NCBI GenBank assembly: GCA_015039365.1
Contig: WION01000515.1
Location: forward strand, 1 to 37,934
DNA: 37,934 nucleotides
Source: Amanita rubescens
Taxonomy: Eukaryota; Basidiomycota; Agaricomycetes; Agaricales; Amanitaceae
Reading direction: 5' to 3'
The notes below the pieces were generated by a model. That model was not told the DNA's origin. It ran no database searches and worked only from the letters and a program-made list of their open reading frames with translations. Each line of letters begins with the position of its first letter. Position 1 is the stretch's first letter. This document shows positions 20,834 through 31,758 of the stretch, one piece after another. The position numbers and the translations under genes were made by a program.

Positions 20834-23703
20834 CCTCCTCGCAGTCCTGGTGACGGTGATGCCCTCTCATCACTACTTTCTATACTCAAAAACAAGAAGG
20901 TACACAGCATCTCAACCGCGGAACGCAATCTGATATCGAGCCGTAGCCTAGATCTTCGATCACGTCCGTGATAAACACAACAATTATAGATCTTCTATGC
21001 AATCTGTTATACCCCGAAGACTACATCAGCGTTGCCACACGACTTAGCGAGATCTCAGATGTCTTGAATTTGTTGGATTTTATTCTTTACCTGCTTCGTA
21101 ATCGTCTCTTATCAAGTCCGGATGCGTCTATCGACTTCAACCGACGGGCAAGACGGTTGTTGTTCAAAATGATATCTACGAACCCCGTGATACCACGGTC
21201 CTTGATCATAACTGAAGTCAAAGTACCGGTCGAGCCCGGTTACATTCAAGATAGTGGGTTCGGGCGCGTTTTCAAGGGAGAATTACGGGGGGAGATTGTT
21301 GCGCTGAAAGCATTGTATCGAACCGGTGACAATGTTGTTAGTCCTTCCTGTCTATGTTCTAGAATTACTATTGACCTTTGTTCTAATAGGCTTTCTGTCG
21401 AGAGGCATTTGTGTGGGCAACGCTCAAGCATGAGTTCGTACTGTCATTCCTGGGAATTTATAAACAACAAGAGGAAATGTTCCTTGTCTCCCCTTATATG
21501 GAGAATGGCACGCTGGCCCAATGGCGGAAGAACGCAAAACCATCTGTTAACGAGACATGGGATCGTGTATGGCTTTTCGTTCTTCTGCTCTTTGTTTATG
21601 CTCACCACCAACGAAGATACTGGAAGTGGCCCAAGGCATGGAATACATTCACTCGGAAGGGATTGTTCACGGTGACCTGCGAGGGGTATTCCAACTCAAG
21701 CATGATATTCCGCAATGTTGATGCCTTTTCCTCAGGACAATGTGCTCTTGGATGGCAATCTTCACGTTCAAATTACAGATTTCGGATTAACTCAACTCTT
21801 AGACGCTGCGAATACCCAATCGGGAGCAAAACATATCAACTTTTCGGCTCCAGAGTTGTTTGGATTGCTTGAGGATGCCAACGACCCCTTCGCTGTTGAG
21901 CCAGCCAGAACGCAAATGTCAGATGTCTATGCGTTTGGATGTCTTTGTTATGAAGTGCGTCATAAAAATGTACTGACACCCTCGCTGAATTGGCCAGATC
22001 CATTATGATAGCATACCATTTGCTGGTAGGCTAGATGTACAGATCATGGTCCTTGTCATTCATGGTAAACGTCCACGTCGACTAGTGGAGCCACCTTTGA
22101 GTGATAAGGCATGGGAGGTGAATTGGCAGTGCTGGGCGACGGAACCACAGAAACGACCGAGAATGAAAGATGTTGTTGAAAGCCTGATTGCCATAACTCA
22201 TTCGATGCCCCTCTTTCGATTCCCAGTGGCATCAACATCCGGCACTACTAGTACCTCGGTACGCAGAGCGAAGTTCTTATTGAGAATACTTTACTAATGT
22301 TCTCCAATCCATAGTATAACCCTCCTCGCATACTAAACAGTACCCTCTTATCATTACTCTCTTTGCTCAACGATAAGAAAGTATGCAACGTCGCGAAATG
22401 CAGAATGCACTCTATTAACGTCCATTAGCCCAGATCTTCCATTGCGTCTGTCGTAAACGTGACGACTATCGATCTTGTATGGAAGCTGTTATCCAGGGAA
22501 GACTATGCCAATGTCGCAGGAGATTTAAGCCAAGCCTTAGACGCGAAGAATCTGTTGGATTTCATGCTCCACTTGCATCGCGATCATCGCTTACTAAACC
22601 AGGATCCAACTGGCGTGAACATTGACCAGCGAGCAAGACGATTCATGATCAAAGTTATCTCAAAGATACCCGTTATTCCACCATCCTTGATAGTGACTGG
22701 AGTCGGTATACCTGTCAAGCGCGATTACATTGGTATGGGTAGGTTCGGGTACGTTTTCAGGGGCAAACTACAGGGGGCTGTTGTTGTTCTCAAAGTATTG
22801 CACGACGTTGTAAGTCACTTAACTGGTCATTATTACCAGGCCGTTTACGCCAACAGGCCTTTTGTCGTGAAGCGTTGACGTGGCAATTTCTGAAACACAA
22901 GTTTGTGCTCCCATTTTTAGGAATCCACAAACGTAAACTTGACGGAATGGCACCACAACTCTTCCTTGTCTCGCCATATATGAGGAATGGCACTCTACGC
23001 CACTGGCGTCAGCGAACAAATCCATCGATAGCTGAGATAGAAAAACGCGTACGGTTTCTCTTCCTTCCACCGTTCATAGATGCTCATATCATGGAAGATA
23101 CTGCAAGTGGCTCAAGGCCTTGAATACATCCATTCAGAAGGCCTGGTTCACGGTGATATCAATGGGGTATTTCACCTGAATATTTAGCATGTTGAAATCC
23201 TGACCCTTTTCTTTAGGCAAATGTTCTCCTGGATGACAACTTCCACGTTCAGATTGTTGGCTTTGGATTAACACGTCTCTCGGCAGCTACAAACACCGGA
23301 TCAGGAGCCCTCCGAATCAACTTCGCAGCCCCAGAGTTGTTTGGACTCTCGGAGGATGATGACACCTTTGATGATGTCGTTCCTCTGAGAACGCAAATGT
23401 CGGACGTCTATGCATTTGGATGCCTTTATTATCAAGTAAGTTTTGATAAGCATATTGACATGGCTCTTGCTTACTGTAACTGCCAAGATTCATTATGATA
23501 CTGTGCCTTTTGCGGGTAGAAGGGAGCTTCAAATCATGAGACTCGTCTCTCGGGGCGTACTACCGCCTCGACAAGATCAGCCACCTTTGAGTGACGAGGC
23601 GTGGGACATAATTCAGCACTGCTGGACGAGGGAACCATCGGAACGACCAAGAATGAAGGATGTTGTAGAAAGCTTGATATGCCTGATCTTGAACCGGTAC
23701 TAG
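20834..23703 (+). CDS. Kinase array III, modules 2-3: kinase plus pseudokinase tandem
   Basis: Twelve exons join without any frameshift into about 774 codons. Module 2 (394 codons): exons 20834-20899, 20947-21336, 21390-21566, 21617-21685, 21736-21954, 21998-22258. Module 3 (380): exons 22315-22380, 22429-22809, 22857-23048, 23098-23166, 23217-23435, 23488-23703. Each module is a linker exon (PPRSPGDGDALSSLLSIL; YNPPRILNSTLLSLLSLL), a helical N-domain and a kinase fold. Module 2 has HGDLRG-DNVLLD and ITDFGL and should be active, though its glycine loop is altered (QDSGFGRVFKG). Module 3 has HGDING-ANVLLD but VGFGL at the DFG position (23259-23267), so Mg-ATP chemistry is probably lost. The joining intron 22259-22314 has a TACTAATG branch-like site. 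Without splicing, module 2 would end with a stop at 22295-22297. No ATG opens module 2; it depends on the damaged module 1. Confidence 0.75.
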
Positions 23704-23749
23704 TTATCTATATGTATGCAGACAAATCTGCTTCATTCATATGTATCTC

Positions 23750-23960
23750 TTCGAGAACGTTATGCCATCCTATACATCAATTCATCTCGTCCCCGCGCAC
23801 ACATTTACTCCTTTATTCTTTCACCTGCATCACATTCTACCCCCGCACATTACCCCTCCCTACTACAAATACTTTAACGATTGAATAAAGGAAAAGAAAG
23901 AAAAAAGCGAGCGCAATCTGAACAAAAAAAGAGTGTAGCATACGTGCGGAGGGACGATAA
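23750..23960 (+). repeat. Repeated kinase-array 3' flank, copy 4
   Basis: It matches the flanks at 4.85, 12.1 and 16.2 kb (TACATCAATTCATCTC, ACTTTAACGATTGAATAAAG, AGCGAGCGCAATCTGAAC, GTGCGGAGGGACGATAATG). It lies between the convergent ends of kinase array III and the intact SKN1 gene. Confidence 0.7.
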
Positions 23961-24052
23961 TGTGTACAGAATGGGTCCAAAAGTGTCGTTTTTGAAAGAA
24001 AATAAAAAAAGAGGGAGTCCATATGCCGTTTCTTTCTCTCTCTGTATACCGT

Positions 24053-26249
24053 TCAGCAACCTCCATGGTAAGCGCTATTCGTTGGTATCGGCCACTCCCA
24101 CGTCGTCATATTCGGATCTATCGCGTGTCGTCAAATTCGGGAGAGAAAGAGAAAAAAAGGAAAAGACTCACTCGTATACGCGTCGATATGATTATTAATA
24201 TACTCCATCGTCGGATACCCAGCCGGATCACAACCGACATTCTTACTCCCCTTTCTCTGATACACCCTCACATAGTCTATCCTCAACTCAGCGGGAAAGA
24301 TCATCGTCGTTAAGTCGATGGTTTGCCAATTCGGTGATATGCCTAGGTTGAGCACGATCGACATGGGTTCTTCCGGTATAAGTCGTTGTCCAACTCCAGT
24401 TCCGTTCGTACCCGTATCAGGACCTACAGCGCTCGCTCCAAGTCGATAACTCGGGGACCCGTCAACTTGCCATGTGATAAAATTATTGGGTCTATCGGAT
24501 GGATCGGCCCAATACTCGAAGCCTAATCTCGGTCGGTCAGTATTCAAATGAAACACACCCCCACACGCACCCATGGTATGAAACACCGCGCCACTCCCTT
24601 GAAACATATCACCAGGCACAGTCGCCAAACTCGACACAGCCTGCTGCACCGCACTCCCCCTATACGTATTCGGCCTCGCCTCACTCGTATTATAAATAAC
24701 AAACTCGTCCTGCGTATCGTTCGCATAAACGTAATCATGCGTAAACGGTGCGAATTGCGCGCTTTGAGAAGCGACTTGACCCGTCGGGTTTACTTTATCT
24801 TTTTCAACTTCGAATATATCGATTTCGGGTGCACCTCGGCCTGTAGAATGGGATGGACCTGGGTGGTCAGAGTTGGGACATGAACAGGCGGAAAGACGTT
24901 GGCCTGGTAACCAGCTTAGGGCGTAGTTGTATTTGGCTCTGGAAAAAGCAGAGTAGACGGCTGAAGCGGGCGCTGAGGCGTTTGGGTAGGTTTGGTTAGG
25001 GAACGTCCCGACGTCGCACGAATCGTAGGTGTACGGCCACAATCCGGAAGTGGTGGCAGGGTAGCCTGGTCTTGCGAGATTTCCCATTGTCCATGCGCCC
25101 GGCCAGTATCCCTGCGTGTTTTGGTCCGGGCCTGGGAAGGATGCTGATACTTCGATGTACCCGCTTGAAAAGCAGAATTTGTTCCATGATTGGAGCATGC
25201 CGGAGCGGTAGGTTAGGGCGTGGTTGTCTGCGGCAGTAAAGGGGGCGGTGGAGTTGGGGGTGAGGTTGGCTTGGACGGTGTCGGCAGAGTCCATGGTGAT
25301 GACGAGGTAACCGTCGCGTGTGGTGATTTGACCGGGGTCGTACCATTCTAGATCGCCCGTCGCGCCATACCACAGGTTGACGGCCTCCCAATAAGCGTCG
25401 TCGCCAGGGTAAAAAGTCCGGCCAGGGGTGTTAAATTCGTCGGAAAAGACGAGGTCGTATTCTTGACCGTCGAAACCCGTTCGTTTTTTTGCAGAGGTGG
25501 GGGTTGCGGTGTCTATTAGGTCCGGGAGATGGATTCTGGAGAGGATGAGAAGAAGGGGAAGACGGAAATAGGAATAAGTTCTCACAGTAACGGTGATTGG
25601 CCTATGAAAATGTCAAAATGGTGAGAAGTTGCTAGCGGAAGAGAATAGGAACCGTACCGGTTGCGTTGACGCGAATGTTGTTGGCTTCTGCGGCGTACTT
25701 GGATAGTTGAGTGTACCAGGTATACACGGGGTAAAAGATGAAAAGAGTGAGGAGGCCGAGAATGATAAGGATTAAGAGGCCGACGTTGAGGATGCCTCTC
25801 CACGGCATAGCATTGGCGTCAGCTTTGAGGTAAACGTCTGAGCGAGGATCGTGGAGTTGGTCTTCATCGTCTGGGGGATCGAGTTGGTCGTGTGTGGGAT
25901 CATACTCGTAAGGTACGAGGCCTTGGTGAGAGCCTTTGAGGACGGTGGAGGGGTACTTTGAGTCTGACCTAAATGATACGTAGGAGTCTCCTGATGTTGA
26001 AATGAGGGAGTTTCGGGCAGACGCGAATCTCGGTGGAAGTAGCGCCGTCTTGTCCTCTGCAAGGCGGTAAAGTATCATTGAGCCGTGGGATGATAACCTG
26101 CGCGGTGACATTGGGTTGAGGGGAGAAGAGAATCTAGTTGTACGAGAAGTGAGTTGATTGTCTGAGAGAGAGTGAGAAAGGAGTCCGGAGAACTCATGAG
26201 GAGTAGACGTGCCAGAACGGATGGCATCGTCTTCGAGGGGGTCGGTCAT
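24053..26249 (-). CDS. SKN1: SKN1/KRE6-like GH16 beta-glucan synthesis-associated protein (intact copy E)
   Basis: SKN1/KRE6 proteins are type II membrane proteins of the secretory pathway needed for cell-wall beta-1,6-glucan. Exons 25658-26249, 25586-25601, 24172-25535 and 24053-24117 join to 678 residues with no break. Residues 1-150 are cytosolic and Ser-rich; the membrane helix is about 153-175 (ILNVGLLILIILGLLTLF). The luminal part opens NATGQSPLL..., then EYDLVFSDEFN, EWYDPGQITTRDGYL, SSGYIEVSASFPG, and the GH16 motif EIDIFE with catalytic Glu about 440 and 445. The C-terminus has GCDPAGYPT and ends SAYHGGC-TGA. A 16-nt microexon (25586-25601) supplies GQSPL and is needed to keep the family signature. 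N-glycosylation-type sites (NLT, NST, NQT, NAS) are plentiful. It is head-to-head with the polyQ gene, 38 bp apart. This is the only intact copy of seven. Confidence 0.93.
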
Positions 26250-26287
26250 GAGAGAAAAAGAAACACACGTGGCAATATTATAATATT

Positions 26288-27496
26288 ATGAAATTCATGG
26301 CTTCTTCTTGGACTCCGATTTCGATCGTTCCGCCAATTTTGCCCCTGCCTCAGCAACAACAACAACCCCCTGTTACAGATGATTATTATTGGCGCCAATT
26401 CTATTCACAGCAGCAGCAGCAACCGCAAATCCCTTCAATTACAGGTATGTACACACAGCCTCCGCAACAACAGCAACAGCAACAGCAGCCTCCTCAATCG
26501 ACCGCGCCTATCCAACCTTTACCAAATTACGTTGATAGTTGGCGCGCTCCACTTGCTTTTCCACAATATAATCTACTCCCTCCCGTAATGCCAGATCTCC
26601 TCCCCTCCACCAACGACCTTCAAGGACTCCTACGCGCTATAATCTCTTTACCTCGCTTCGTTTACATTGCTTTGCTTCTCTTCCTCCCCTTCTTCTATCG
26701 TGCACGCGTCTACCAAATCTTCGTACGCGTCAGTCTCACAGAACACGAAATAGCTTCCCACTATGTTGGTGGTCCAACAGTCAATTCTCTCAGACCACGC
26801 CATTGGGAAGAAGTCAAGCGCTCATGGAGCGACTTTATCGACTCCACCCTCAAAGAATGGAACACACTCAACATCGTCTCCGTCCTGCTCCTCACTGCCA
26901 TTTACAACGTTTTTCAACTTGGGGGAGCAGGGTCGCCTCTCGTTCAGTGTACGGCCCTCATGTCCCTCATCAGCGCGCTCATGAGCCTCATCTTTGGCTG
27001 CTTGTACGTTATTCGCTTCGAAACGATGCGAAGACCCCACAAAGCAATGCAGTGGGCTAGGGTATGTCATCTCTCTTTTGCCAACTCCAGACACTCACAA
27101 CCCCTTCAGGACGCTCTTCACCCAGACAACGGCGCTTGGTGGAACGTCTTTGTCCTCCTCTCCCTCCCCTTTGTCTGGTTGTCCTGGTCCCTCATCCTCT
27201 TCGTCGTCTGTCTCATGGCCGTCGTCTGGCAGACCTCGGGCAGCACAACTCCACTTCATGGCCTCTACCCCATCCCCCTCGACGTCAAAATTATCGTCTC
27301 CGTTTTCCTCGCCATAGGCGTCATATACCTCTGCCTCATTCTATCCACGTTTTCCCAGTACGGCGGTATAGACGAAGCTTGGAATGAAACATACAAACAA
27401 ATCGTACAAACCGCCATGGCGAACGGTCAATACCCCTGGGCGCCAACTTATGCCCCTACTGCTCCCGACCAACAACAACAGCAACAGCAGCAGCAA

Positions 27497-27561
<65 letters not shown>

Positions 27562-29263
27562 ACAACAACCGGGCCCGCCCTCCCTGGCATTCATGTCCTC
27601 TCAACCGGTCTTCGCCCCGGTTATCCCGCCATCCCCACAAGATCCCATTTCCCGCTTCCGCCGTTCCTCAACTCAATCCCTCCACGCCCTCTCTCCCGCG
27701 GACTTGTCCCCCCTCTACCCCCCAGGCGGCTATGGCCTCTACACCACACCTCTTCCTCTCCTCAACACCACTCCCACTCCTCCCGGACTACAAGATCACA
27801 CCTCCCCAGACACAACACCCTTCATCCCAGCTATGCCTCCCCTCTCCCCCGGCGGCCCCACATCCGCTCGTATCATCCCCACCGACCGATACACAACTAC
27901 TACCACCACCACCAACAGCCGATTCTTATCACCCTATCATACCCCGCCACCTCCTCCACCTTCCCGTCCTCCGGATTTATTCCCGATCGCGGAAGGCGAG
28001 GGACAAGAACCTTCACCTGAGATGCACCGTACGACTGTTACTAGGAGGGCCGGTGGTGGGGGTGGGTTAGGGGGTGGGAGATCATGGTATGCCGAGTCGA
28101 TCGAACGTACGCCAAGTGGGGAGGATCTTCAACCCGCCTTCCAACAACAACAACAACAACAACAACAGAGGTGGAGTCAACAACAAACTGGACAAATCCA
28201 ACAAGGCACGGGACAAATCCAACGAGGATACTCTGAACAATCCAATTCTTCCGCAGATTCCGCACCAGAAGCGACTACGACGATTACGATGACGACGCGT
28301 AGAGCTAATAGCCCCGGAGGAGTTCGACGCGTTCCTACGCCTTTCCCAACAGATGGACCTTCACCTCCGCCTTCAGCTACACTTCCTCCACCTCTTACCA
28401 CCACCACTATCTCAACGGGATTGGGAACAATAACGGTTGAACCTCCCCAGTCTGGTAGTACCAGTGGTGGTGGTGGCGGCGGTGGTGGTGACACTTACGA
28501 CTATTACGGGTATGGGCCTGAAAGTGGTGATTTTGAAGATGTGCTCTCACCGCCGTCTCTGTTTGGTAGTGGGACTATTGGTTCTGCCAGTTCGGGAGGA
28601 ACGCTTAGGCCGCCTCCGCCTGTGTATACCGTTGGTCCCGGTCCTGGTCCTGGGGGGGTGGAGTTTGGGATTGGAGAGGTGGGACAATATGTACAGAGAT
28701 CGGGGAGGTCGAGTAGGAGGCCTACGCCTAGTCCTAGTCCTGGTCGTGATCGTGATCGTGAACGGGATAGGGAAAGGGAACGAGAACGGGGTGGAGACCG
28801 TGAACGTGAACGAGGGGGAGAAAGGGACAGGGACAGGGAAAGAGGGAATAGGAGAAGTGAACGACTACGACCGCCCGAATTACCGCTCCTTCCAGAGAGT
28901 ATAACGAGGTCTGTTTCGCTCCCTCTCGCGCTCGAATCTGGGTCTGGGTCTGGGTCTACTATTACTCCCGGCATTTCTTCTGCTATGACTACGACTAGTC
29001 TCCTCCCTTCTCTACCAATCTCTTCCGACAACCCTCTAGCTTCCTCCCCGGCGCTAATAGCAAATTTACCACCACCCTCTCCGGGAGGGGTAGACGCGAG
29101 CTATGTCGTATCACCTCTCGAGTTGTATTCGGTTACACCGCGCTCGAGGTCGGTGGGTAGGACTGGTGGTGGGGAGGATAATCCTCCTGGGCTTGGGTTG
29201 GAAGGTCCGCCAGGAGGAGGGTATTTCGATTCGGAAGGGGTTAGTGAGAGTACGCATGCTTAG
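26288..29263 (+). CDS. Multi-pass membrane protein with long polyglutamine and low-complexity tail
   Basis: I do not recognise a named family. One 48-nt intron (27062-27109, GTATGT...CAG) is divisible by three; spliced length is 975 residues. The N-terminus is Gln/Pro-rich. Five probable membrane helices lie at about residues 124-138, 195-210, 219-243, 271-298 and 318-338, with the conserved-looking RRPHKAMQWA between helices 3 and 4. After the last helix the protein is disordered: 33 consecutive Gln (27470-27568, mixed CAA/CAG), Pro/Ser-rich stretches, a second Gln run (28141-28167), a Gly run (28470-28490), and an Arg-Asp/Arg-Glu repeat (28745-28860) before a Pro/Ser-rich end. The first ATG is 38 bp from the divergent SKN1 start, so the two share a promoter region. 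A stub of this gene lies at 7138-7255. Confidence 0.85.
27470..27568 (+). repeat. Polyglutamine tract
   Basis: 33 Gln codons in an irregular CAA/CAG mix. The mixed codons make it more stable than a pure CAG run. It lies in the reading frame of the membrane protein just after its last helix. Confidence 0.95.
28745..28860 (+). repeat. Arg-Asp/Arg-Glu dipeptide repeat region
   Basis: Imperfect hexamer-like repeats (CGTGATCGTGAT, GAACGGGATAGG, GAACGTGAACGA) encode RDRDRERDRERERERGG and similar. Such mixed-charge repeats are common in nuclear speckle proteins, but here the repeat sits in the tail of a membrane protein. Confidence 0.85.
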
Positions 29264-29869
29264 GGGGGGACACGACACGCGTGTGATTCGTGATTTGTTG
29301 TGATGGAGACGACGATCGTGATGATGTGTAATTTTTTGCGATTTGATTGATGGCTTGGCGCGGTGATAAGGTGTTTTCCGGTGTTCGGCCGTGGAGGAGG
29401 TTTTTTTTTTCTTTCAGTTTTACGGGTTCAATGGGATATGTAATAGTACAATTGGGAATGTCGTGGTTTTACTACTTTATCGTGCGTGTGTACGCGCGGT
29501 TTGTTGAATGAGGAACGTGCGATCAGGAGAATGGGCACAGCCACAGGGACGTGATCGGGATCTTGATCAGCTGCCGGTGGATCGGTGATCGATCGCCGTT
29601 GATGATTAAGTTTGGGCGTAAATAGGGGTCAATAGGGCAATGCAGGCCGCAAGTCACATTTCGCGTCCATGTTGTCGCTGGAGCGCCGACACGAACCTTG
29701 CGCCCGATTTCTCTACACAGGAAGGATGAAGAGGAAAACCGAGTCGAAGTGGTGCCTTATCATCTTATCTTGAATGTTTCCCACGTTTTGCAGTTTTTGT
29801 GAATTTATTACCTTGCGGGTGACCTTGCTGCGCAGGGTAATAGCAGGACAACAGCTCATATTACATTGA
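29264..29869. other. Convergent intergenic region
   Basis: It lies between the end of the polyQ gene and the end of the minus-strand F-box gene. It has a T-run at about 29401-29410 and no open frame with recognisable content. It probably holds the two 3' untranslated regions. Confidence 0.4.
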
Positions 29870-31300
29870 CTATCGACTATTCTTCACTAAATGTGGCTTA
29901 ATACTAATCTGGGAATGTGTCTTGTCAAAGGATATGTCAGCAATAGATGACCAACTGCACATCGTTTCCATCACTTTATCCAGCATCTCAATCTTCGCTT
30001 CCTCCCTCAAGCCCCCGCAACATTGCGCCTGCAGATTGCAATATCTTAATTTGAATTGGACCGTCACTTTTTTGAGCGGTACCACCCCAAGTGCCAACCT
30101 CGATGCTTTGCCCCGTACTTTCAAAAGATAAAGTATCGTTGCCAAACACCCCTTGCTAACTTGTCCAGGGCAGCATATTACCTCCAATTCTTGCAGATTG
30201 GGTAAGTGGACACCATCATCGGAATCGGCAATGAACCGAATACACGGATGAATGACCTCTCCAAATGGGTCCTTGATACACAGGCGCTCGATGCTAGTAG
30301 ATAGCATCTCCGCAATATCGCGTGTCAATTTGTTGCCAGCGAATTGAAGCGTCAAACAGCGAATGCGGCAGGACGAGCGATTGATCAATGATGCCATTTG
30401 CGCCTTCCACCCCTCCTCTGCAAAAACAAAGCGTGGCATACAGCCATACAGGCAGAGATGTTCCAGTAAGGGCATTTCGAACCGATCGAACAACCCGCCA
30501 GAGTAAATCATGGGAGCTTCCAAGAACCGGACGTGGGGAAGCCGTATTGCAGATGAAGGATCGGAATCCGGATAACCGACGTAAGAGAAGTACCGTAGCT
30601 CCTCTACGTTTCGGAGCTGCGATAGAACAGCATCCCAGTCGTCATACATTTCTATGTCAAGCTTCTTCAACTGCGACCAAGGAAAAAGCCATCTGCAATT
30701 CGCTCTATAGTGTCTAAATTTAAGCTCGGTGAGGCGCGGCGCCATTGCAAACGCGCTGCCCCGTTGTTTGGAATCTTTGTATTCAGTCATTACTTCCAGG
30801 TTCATCGACTCAAGCATTGAGAATTTATTTTGACATTCAAGAAGATCGTCAACCATGGTACGCTCGATTCTTAGCACCAGATCCGCCCCTTTCCACCTAT
30901 TGGAGCATGACAGCAATGATCTCCACGCAGCCCTAGGAAATCGTTGACTTAACTCCGGATCGGAAATGAAGTTCTGAATAGCAACGTTAACGATTATGGC
31001 AAGTGGCAGCTGCCTGGATCGTTCTATGTACAATGTTGTACGTCGATTCATTTCAGCAAAACCCTGATCCAAGTCTGCATCTTGAATGTTCCTATCAATG
31101 ACGTACTCCAGGGAAAGGGAAGTCCACAGGGATGGATAAGATAAAAATATATCTCTCCAGCGTTTGCAAACTTGTCCTACAGCCCACGGGAATACGTCGA
31201 AGTGCGATTTGTTGTCCAGCACGTGGATGGCAATAGGTTCTTTGCAGAGAGAGAGGAAAATTTGGCATAGAATCTCAGTTGGTATCGTTTTGCAGCTCAT
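29870..31300 (-). CDS. F-box protein
   Basis: A single uninterrupted frame of 476 residues. The N-terminal F-box (residues about 5-65) reads IPTEILCQIF, then WAVGQVCKRWRDIFLSYPSL and WTSLSLEY, the pattern common in Agaricomycete F-box proteins. F-box proteins recruit substrates to SCF ubiquitin ligases through Skp1. The remainder has irregular leucine-rich repeat-like segments (LKKLDIEMYDDW, LPHVRFLEAP, LPNLQELEVICC), as expected for the substrate-binding part. No introns and no breaks. A decayed relative lies upstream at about 31.9-32.1 kb. Confidence 0.88.
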   Translation of the reverse strand: MSCKTIPTEILCQIFLSLCKEPIAIHVLDNKSHFDVFPWAVGQVCKRWRDIFLSYPSLWTSLSLEYVIDRNIQDADLDQGFAEMNRRTTLYIERSRQLPLAIIVNVAIQNFISDPELSQRFPRAAWRSLLSCSNRWKGADLVLRIERTMVDDLLECQNKFSMLESMNLEVMTEYKDSKQRGSAFAMAPRLTELKFRHYRANCRWLFPWSQLKKLDIEMYDDWDAVLSQLRNVEELRYFSYVGYPDSDPSSAIRLPHVRFLEAPMIYSGGLFDRFEMPLLEHLCLYGCMPRFVFAEEGWKAQMASLINRSSCRIRCLTLQFAGNKLTRDIAEMLSTSIERLCIKDPFGEVIHPCIRFIADSDDGVHLPNLQELEVICCPGQVSKGCLATILYLLKVRGKASRLALGVVPLKKVTVQFKLRYCNLQAQCCGGLREEAKIEMLDKVMETMCSWSSIADISFDKTHSQISIKPHLVKNSR

Positions 31301-31758
31301 TTTGTCGCAGGAGGTGGTTGAACGTGTGCAACTTGAATTTGAAAGCCGGGGTAGTCCGCGTAATGGTTATATCGTAAATAGGAACAAACAATGATCATTC
31401 TTTCCGCCTCTGACGAATCGGTTGGAAGAGGGGGCTGACCAGCACAATCGACGGTGCACGCAACTACAAAGGTAATTCATAAAGTGTCAAAGTTGAAATT
31501 CTAATGCCGCGCACAACATTCTGGTAGAGAGAGCGCTGGCCCTGAAATTTCTCAAATCCGCTAGCCCCTGGTTTTCTGGACAGACTGTTTGCCACCTAAT
31601 GAACTTTGCTGGCAAGTAAAAGATGCCAGTGAAAGCAGGCGACGAGGTTATAACAATAACGCGCGCGCTGTGGGCGCATCATGTGTTTAAGGGGATCAAA
31701 CTCCGGCGTTGCCGAAATACGTGATATTATGCGTTATAAATCACTGCTGCGTATCAAG
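31301..31758. other. Intergenic, no gene seen
   Basis: It lies between the F-box start and the tRNA gene. No coding content was recognised. It should include the F-box promoter (minus strand) and the upstream region of the tRNA. Confidence 0.4.

Noticed and set aside
4845..23960. Repeated 3' flanks considered as a transposable element
   Set aside because: No terminal inverted repeats, target-site duplications or transposase were seen; the repeats are explained by duplication of whole gene units.
26994..27387. Overlapping open frames within the polyQ gene
   Set aside because: These are shadow frames of a well-supported gene with biased codon content; the frame with the membrane helices is the real one.
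28504..29031. Minus-strand frame rich in RSRS-type residues
   Set aside because: It is the antisense of the RD/RE and Pro-rich tail of the polyQ gene; low-complexity DNA leaves both strands open.
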